Assembly (NCBI GenBank): GCA_902598015.1
Contig: CACJZT010000001.1
Span: 1 to 64,000 of the forward strand
Reading direction: 5' to 3'
DNA from: an uncultured Pelagibacteraceae bacterium
Lineage (GTDB): Bacteria; Pseudomonadota; Alphaproteobacteria; Pelagibacterales; Pelagibacteraceae
DNA: 64,000 bases
Both the position numbers and the translations under genes were made by a program. How positions within the stretch are numbered: the stretch's first letter is position 1; each line of letters starts with the position of its first letter. Shown here one piece after another: positions 59,220 through 64,000 of this stretch. The notes beneath the pieces were generated by a model. The model was not told the DNA's origin. It made no database searches and worked only from the letters and a program-made list of their open reading frames with translations.

Positions 59220-61874
59220 CTATATTTCCCAAGGATTATTTTTGTTATTATTGAGATTATATTTACTAATCGCTTTTTCTAATGTTTGTAATGGGATTTT
59301 CTTATCTTCATAAAGTGTATACAAAGAACTGACGACTATATGTTTGCTATCTACTTCAAAAAAGTCTCTTAGATTTTTTCGAGTATCACTTCTTCCAAAA
59401 CCATCTGTCCCCATTGCTAAAAACTTATTATTAATGTGGCTAGAGATCAATTGTGAGTATGCTCTTACATAATCTGAAGTAGCAATTATAGGGTCGTCAT
59501 TAGAAATTAGCTGCTGCAAATAGTTTTGTTTTTTATTCGCAGGAGACAATGTGTTTTGTCTTAAAACTGATTTAGCATTTTTTTCTAACTCTGAATAACT
59601 TGTTATGCTGTATAATCTTGAACCAATTCCATATTCATCTTTAAGTATTTTAGAAGCTTCAATACATTCTCTAAAAATTGGTCCAGATCCTAATAAATTT
59701 ATGTTAATTTTATCATTAGAGTTATCTTCAAAAAGATAACCACCTTTAATTATTCCATCTTTATTTTTTATATCAATTTTTGGATGAGAGTACTTTTCAT
59801 TATTCACAGTAATATAATAAAATTCATCTTTGCATTCTGTCATCATTCTTTTCATTCCTTCATCAAATATAATTGCAAGCTCGCTTGCGAAACAAGGATC
59901 GTAGGATTTTAAATTTGGAAATGTTGAAGCAATTATATGACTTTGTCCATCTTGGTGCTGCAATCCTTCTCCAGCTAAAGTAGTTCGACCAGCTGTTGCA
60001 CCAATTAAAAATCCTCTAGGCATTTGATCAGCTGCCGCCCAAATCAAATCTCCAATTCTTTGAAAACCAAACATTGAGTAAAAAATATAAAACGGCATCA
60101 TTGGAAAATTATGATTGCTATAAGATGTAGCTGCTGCTAGCCAAGAAGATATGGCTCCGGCTTCATTAATTCCTTCCTCTAACAATTGTCCTGTTTTTGA
60201 TTCTTGATATTTCAAAATTGAAGTCGCATCTTCAGGTTCATATAACTGACCCTCTGGTGAATATATTCCAATTTGTGAAAATAAATTAGCCATTCCAAAA
60301 GTCCTAGCTTCATCAGCAACTATTGGAACAACTCTTTTTCCAAACTCTTTATCTCTCATTATGTTTCCTAAAGATCTAACAAGTCCTGTTGTTGTTGAAT
60401 ATTCTCTATCACTTTCTTCGAATAAAAAGTTAGAATGTTTTTCAATTTTTGGAGTAACTAATTCAACTTCTTTGAAGCTTCTTTTGGGTAAAGATCCTCC
60501 TAAAGCTTCCCTTCTTTTTTTTAAATATTTTATTTCCTCAGAATTTTCATCTGGTTTATAAAACTCCATATTTTCTAGTTTGTTATCTGGAATATCTAGT
60601 TGAAAACGATCTCTAAACTCTTTTAATGCATCAAGATTTAATTCTTTTTGCTGGTGGTTAGTCATTTTTGACTCGCCAGCTTTACCCATTCCATAACCTT
60701 TTTTTGTTTTAGCTAAAATAACTGTAGGTTTTCCCTTAGTTTTAATAGCTGCATTAAAGGCAGCATAAAGTTTTTTAAAATCATGGCCTCCCCTTTTAAG
60801 TTTATCAATTTCATCTTTACTGAGTGAAGAAACCAATTTTAAAACTTCTGGATCCTCTGCAAAAAAGTTTTTAAGATTATACTCTCCATCTCTTGCACCT
60901 AACGTTTGATATTTTCCATCAACGGTTTTAGCAAAACGCTTTAACAACAAATGATCTTTATCTTGTTGAAAAATTTTATCCCATTCAGATCCCCATAGAA
61001 CTTTAATTACATTCCATCCATTAGCTTTAAAGACTGTCTCAAGTTCTTGAATTATTTGTCCATTACCTCTTACAGGTCCATCTAATCTTTGTAGATTGCA
61101 ATTTATAATAAAAGTTAAATTATCTAATTTTTCTCTTGAAGCGATAGATAATCCAGCCAAACTTTCAGGTTCATCCATTTCACCATCTCCAAATAAACCC
61201 CATACTCTTTTATTTGTTTTTAATAAGTTTCTATTTTCTAAATATTTCATGAAACGAGCTTGGTAAATTGCATTAACTAAACCTATTCCCATCGATGATG
61301 TTGTAAATGTCCAGTAATCTCTCATTAGGTATGGATGGCAGTATGAAGACAGTCCTTGCTCGTTTAATTCTTGTCTATAATGTTCCAAATGATTTTTAGT
61401 TAATCTTCCCTCTAAAAAAGATCTTGCATATATCCCAGTTGTACACTGTGATTGATAAAAAATTAAATCTGCTTCATCACCGCCTTTAAAAAAATGATTA
61501 AATCCTGTTTCAAATACCTCGGCAAAAGATGCATAGCTTGCTATATGTCCTCCAAGCCCACCATAATTTTTATTTGCTTTCATAACCATGGTTAAAGCAT
61601 TCCATCTTAAAATTGCTGTTATTTTTTCTTCAATTGCTAAATCTCCAGGATAAATTCCTTGATCATATTGAGATATGGTATTTCTATATGGTGAATATGG
61701 AACTGGTGAATATAATACTCTTAAATCTTTTGCTCTTTTCTCTAGTTTTTCTAAAATTATTTTAGCACCTTCTCTTCCATGATTTTCTACAACAGCATCT
61801 AAAGAATCTAACCAATCATTTAATTCTTGATTATCAAGTTTTTGATTTTGAGTAGCTTTAAATTCTTTGCTCAT
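59220..61874 (-). CDS. aceE: Pyruvate dehydrogenase E1 component, homodimeric (AceE)
   Basis: An 884-residue E1 enzyme from the ATG at 61874; a TTG start at 61892 is less likely. The ThDP site is GDGEMDEPESLAGLSIA, ending INCNLQRLDGPVRGNGQ, as in E. coli AceE. RFLIG-type and AGEGLQHQDGQSH blocks of the family are present in the second half. It decarboxylates pyruvate and passes the acetyl group to lipoyl E2. No aceF or lpd is adjacent. Many alphaproteobacteria use a two-chain PdhA/PdhB enzyme, so the single-chain form is of note. Confidence 0.95.
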   Translation of the reverse strand: MSKEFKATQNQKLDNQELNDWLDSLDAVVENHGREGAKIILEKLEKRAKDLRVLYSPVPYSPYRNTISQYDQGIYPGDLAIEEKITAILRWNALTMVMKANKNYGGLGGHIASYASFAEVFETGFNHFFKGGDEADLIFYQSQCTTGIYARSFLEGRLTKNHLEHYRQELNEQGLSSYCHPYLMRDYWTFTTSSMGIGLVNAIYQARFMKYLENRNLLKTNKRVWGLFGDGEMDEPESLAGLSIASREKLDNLTFIINCNLQRLDGPVRGNGQIIQELETVFKANGWNVIKVLWGSEWDKIFQQDKDHLLLKRFAKTVDGKYQTLGARDGEYNLKNFFAEDPEVLKLVSSLSKDEIDKLKRGGHDFKKLYAAFNAAIKTKGKPTVILAKTKKGYGMGKAGESKMTNHQQKELNLDALKEFRDRFQLDIPDNKLENMEFYKPDENSEEIKYLKKRREALGGSLPKRSFKEVELVTPKIEKHSNFLFEESDREYSTTTGLVRSLGNIMRDKEFGKRVVPIVADEARTFGMANLFSQIGIYSPEGQLYEPEDATSILKYQESKTGQLLEEGINEAGAISSWLAAATSYSNHNFPMMPFYIFYSMFGFQRIGDLIWAAADQMPRGFLIGATAGRTTLAGEGLQHQDGQSHIIASTFPNLKSYDPCFASELAIIFDEGMKRMMTECKDEFYYITVNNEKYSHPKIDIKNKDGIIKGGYLFEDNSNDKININLLGSGPIFRECIEASKILKDEYGIGSRLYSITSYSELEKNAKSVLRQNTLSPANKKQNYLQQLISNDDPIIATSDYVRAYSQLISSHINNKFLAMGTDGFGRSDTRKNLRDFFEVDSKHIVVSSLYTLYEDKKIPLQTLEKAISKYNLNNNKNNPWEI

Positions 61875-61933
61875 CAGACTAATTATACACAAAAAATTTA
61901 AATTTATATCTGTAAAAATTGTCTTAATTTAAT

Positions 61934-62884
61934 TTACTGAATGATCCTTTTTGGTTTACCAGAAACAAAACTATCAAGATTTTCAATCATTTGATTATAG
62001 AAAGTTACATAATTTTCGGCAGTTACGTAACCAATGTGAGGAAGCAAAAGAGCATTTTGTACGAATCTAAGTTTATGACTTTCCGGCAAAGGTTCTTTTT
62101 CATAAACATCCAAACCTGCTCCAGCAATAATATTTGTTGATAATGCTATAATTAAATCATCTTCATTAACAATTTCACCTCTTGATGTATTTACTAAATA
62201 TGAGGTTTTTTTCATTTTCTCAAATTCTTTAATAGTAATAGAATTTCTATATCTATCTCCTCCTTGAACATGGATTGACAGAAAGTCAGAATTTTGAATT
62301 AAGTCATCTTTGTTACACGGCAAAACATCAAGCTCTTTGCATTTATCTAAGTTTAAATTTTCACTCCAAGCCATAACTTGCATACCAAAAGCTTTACCAA
62401 TTTTAGCAACTTCAGAACCTACTCTACCCAATCCAAGCAAACCTAATATCTTACCTTTAAGCTCCACTCCAATAGTTGACTGCCAGTAACCTTGATACAT
62501 ATTATCTATTTCCGTTTTAAAATTTCTTGCAAGTCCTAAAATTAATGCCCAGGTTAACTCTGGTGTTGGGTTACTATTGATTTCAGTACCAGTGACCACA
62601 ACTTTATTTTTTTTAGCTACTTCTAAATTTATAGATTTATTTCTCATTCCACTAGTGGCAATTAATTTTAATTTTTTTAAACTCTCTATAAGTTTTTTTG
62701 TTATTTTTGTTCTCTCTCTCATTATAAAAAGAACTTCAAATTCTTTTAATTTTTCAATTGCATCATCCTCGTTTTCAAATGGATCATTAAATACCTGAAA
62801 TTCATATTTTGAAGATAATTTTTTAAGATCAATAAAATCTTTTGCGATATTTTGATAATCGTCGAGTATAGCTACTTTAAGCAT
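61934..62884 (-). CDS. D-2-hydroxyacid dehydrogenase
   Basis: A 316-residue NAD-dependent dehydrogenase of the phosphoglycerate/formate-dehydrogenase fold. The chosen ATG 62884 (MLKVAILDDYQNIA) overlaps the DMT stop by 8 bp; a longer frame from 62962 would extend far into that gene. The cofactor motif is ILGLLGLGRVGSEVAK, and the catalytic set is Arg in VNTSRGEIV, Glu in VYEKEPLP and His in LLPHIGYV. It oxidises or reduces a 2-hydroxyacid; the substrate is not known. It follows the DMT transporter in one transcript. Confidence 0.9.
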   Translation of the reverse strand: MLKVAILDDYQNIAKDFIDLKKLSSKYEFQVFNDPFENEDDAIEKLKEFEVLFIMRERTKITKKLIESLKKLKLIATSGMRNKSINLEVAKKNKVVVTGTEINSNPTPELTWALILGLARNFKTEIDNMYQGYWQSTIGVELKGKILGLLGLGRVGSEVAKIGKAFGMQVMAWSENLNLDKCKELDVLPCNKDDLIQNSDFLSIHVQGGDRYRNSITIKEFEKMKKTSYLVNTSRGEIVNEDDLIIALSTNIIAGAGLDVYEKEPLPESHKLRFVQNALLLPHIGYVTAENYVTFYNQMIENLDSFVSGKPKRIIQ

Positions 62885-63782
62885 TTTTTTTGTTTGAAAG
62901 TAATATCCCTGAAATAATAAATATTCCACCGATATAATGATAAAATAGCAATACTTCATCAAATATTATCATTGCAAGAATTGCTGCAAGAATTGGCATT
63001 AAATGTAAATAAATTCCTGCTCTATTAGCGCCTATTAAAGCAACGCCTTTTATCCAGAAAAAGAAAGAAATGATTCCAGGTAACAAAACAACATAAGATA
63101 AAACAAGAATGAAATTTGTATTAATTGTAATTCGATTACCAATGTAAATATAATCTATTGCATACATTGGTATAAGAAATATTACACCAAGACCAATAAC
63201 AACTTGAAGTAAAGTTATAGGAGATAATCCATAATTTTTTTTCTTTAAAAGAGCAGAATAAAGTGACCAGGATATCATTGCAAATAATGCAAATAAATCT
63301 CCTTTTTCAAAAGCTAAATTTTTAAAGACTTCAAAATCTGCTTTTGAAATTATAAATAATACACCCAACAAAGAAAATGCAACTCCCAATACTTGAAAGG
63401 TATTTGTTTTTTCTATTTTTAAAATTATAGAAAATAAAATGATCATAACTGGAACAGTTGAGATCATAAGCACACCCGTAATTACTTGTGTAGTTTTTAA
63501 AGAATAGAAAAGTGCTGAATTAAAAATACTGACTGCCGTTATCCCTAGAAAACATAAGAGATAAATATTTTTAAAAATTAATTCTTTTTTTTCTAGCATC
63601 TCTTTGTAAGTAAAAGGTAGTAAAATTAGAAACGCCAGTGACCACCTTAAAATATTTAATGATATTGGAGGTATTTCATTTAAACCTGCTATCTTTCCAA
63701 CAATAAAATTTCCTGACCAAAACAAGGCTGCTAAAAAAAGCAAAATAGATGCAATTATTATATTACTTTTATTTTCAAGCAT
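62877..63782 (-). CDS. EamA/DMT-family transporter
   Basis: A 301-residue ten-segment membrane protein with two EamA repeats: ALFWSGNFIVGKIAGLNEIP at the start, and KGVALIGANRAGIYLHLMPI with DEVLLFYHYIGGIFIISGI at the end. This pattern resembles the RhaT/YdcZ-type amino-acid exporters. It is the fourth member of this family in the window. Its stop overlaps the hydroxyacid dehydrogenase start by 8 bp. Confidence 0.89.
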   Translation of the reverse strand: MLENKSNIIIASILLFLAALFWSGNFIVGKIAGLNEIPPISLNILRWSLAFLILLPFTYKEMLEKKELIFKNIYLLCFLGITAVSIFNSALFYSLKTTQVITGVLMISTVPVMIILFSIILKIEKTNTFQVLGVAFSLLGVLFIISKADFEVFKNLAFEKGDLFALFAMISWSLYSALLKKKNYGLSPITLLQVVIGLGVIFLIPMYAIDYIYIGNRITINTNFILVLSYVVLLPGIISFFFWIKGVALIGANRAGIYLHLMPILAAILAMIIFDEVLLFYHYIGGIFIISGILLSNKKNA

Positions 63783-63809
63783 TAAATAGAGTACTATAAA
63801 AGATTACTT

Positions 63810-64000
63810 TTAACTAAACCTTATTGAGCTGTATGGTTGTAGATCTAAGTTAGTATTCTCACCTGAGATCATTTTAGATATGATTTTTCCTGATATTGCA
63901 CCAAGTGTCCAACCTAAATGATGATGGCCAAATGAATAAAAAACATTTTTATAGTTTTTTGAAGGACCTAGAACTGGGAGAAAATCTGGTAATGTGGGTC
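63810..64000 (-). CDS. DadA-like FAD oxidoreductase (C-terminal fragment)
   Basis: The last 62 residues of a protein that extends beyond the right edge. It reads PTLPDFLPVLGPSKNYKNVF, then YSFGHHHLGWTLGAISGKII, and ends in SSIRFS with TAA at 63812-63810. The GHHHLGWTLGAISG segment and PTLPD opening are the C-terminal FAD-binding block of D-amino-acid dehydrogenase (DadA) and related deaminating oxidases. It would oxidise a D-amino acid or other amine. It lies 27 bp upstream of the DMT transporter on the same strand, probably in one operon. Confidence 0.82.
   Translation of the reverse strand, partial: PTLPDFLPVLGPSKNYKNVFYSFGHHHLGWTLGAISGKIISKMISGENTNLDLQPYSSIRFS

Noticed and set aside
62885-62962. 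Longer start for the D-2-hydroxyacid dehydrogenase
   Set aside because: It runs deep into the preceding transporter gene, whereas the ATG at 62884 gives the usual N-terminus.
1-64000. Mobile elements, CRISPR, tRNA or rRNA
   Set aside because: No transposase, integrase, repeat-spacer array, cloverleaf-like segment or rRNA-like block was recognised; without a search tool a diverged tRNA cannot be fully excluded, but no spacer is large enough for an rRNA.

Overview
The window looks like a chromosomal segment of a SAR11-type marine alphaproteobacterium (Pelagibacterales). The reasons are very low G+C (roughly 30% by eye), almost no intergenic space (no gap over about 150 bp), many start/stop overlaps, a DmdA-type protein, and a dense set of ABC importers for osmolytes, amino acids, peptides and polyamine-like compounds. 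No rRNA, tRNA, transposon, phage or CRISPR was seen. Both edges cut genes: a peptide-transporter permease on the left and a DadA-like oxidoreductase on the right.

Layout. 1-2771 (minus): a Dpp/Opp-type importer, with a hairpin separating the binding protein from the permeases. 2913-10360 (plus): a tight catabolic run of a broken DmdA/GcvT-like gene, an S51 peptidase, an FMN 2-hydroxyacid dehydrogenase, a ThDP enzyme, a transthyretin-like protein, an intact DmdA-like gene and a thiolase. 10361-16819 (minus): a PotABCD-type importer next to an ectoine-hydrolase-like M24 protein and an EutA-like protein. 16936-21304 (plus): aldehyde dehydrogenase, VOC protein, homocysteine methyltransferase, MsrA and a serine hydrolase. 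21306-25807 (minus): a second homocysteine methyltransferase, a DMT exporter, an amidase and an Fe-alcohol dehydrogenase.

25846-41445 is a quaternary-amine region. It holds proV/proW/proX with a fused double permease, a gamma-butyrobetaine-hydroxylase/TmpA-like dioxygenase, a second proV, an SDR, a carnitine-dehydrogenase-like enzyme, a BKACE (dehydrocarnitine cleavage) enzyme, a CitE-like lyase, a betainyl-CoA-thioesterase-like protein, a PhnZ/TmpB-like HD oxygenase and a choline-dehydrogenase-like GMC enzyme. Two GFA-family proteins and two DMT transporters lie among them. Together they could import betaines and carnitine-type compounds, or trimethylammonio-phosphonates, and convert them to glycine betaine.

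41558-54916 holds two branched-chain-amino-acid-type (Liv) ABC systems. Between them are AzlCD, a pentapeptide-repeat protein, a glutarate 2-hydroxylase (GlaH/CsiD) and a ProC-like reductase. One long minus-strand run from 54916 ends in a 22-codon membrane mini-ORF that overlaps a bidirectional terminator. 55005-64000 carries a LysE exporter, a DUF2805 protein, a glutaredoxin, a stand-alone inverse-autotransporter-type barrel with a secreted neighbour, MsrB, an HDAC-like deacetylase, AceE, a D-2-hydroxyacid dehydrogenase, a DMT exporter and the DadA-like fragment.

The most notable points are three poly-A frame changes in one DmdA-like gene, the co-located TmpA/TmpB-like and carnitine enzymes, a 9-mer (AGATAACAA) shared by two control regions, the mini-ORF at 42784-42852, and the repeated binding-protein/hairpin/permease architecture. 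All functions are read from sequence motifs without database searches.
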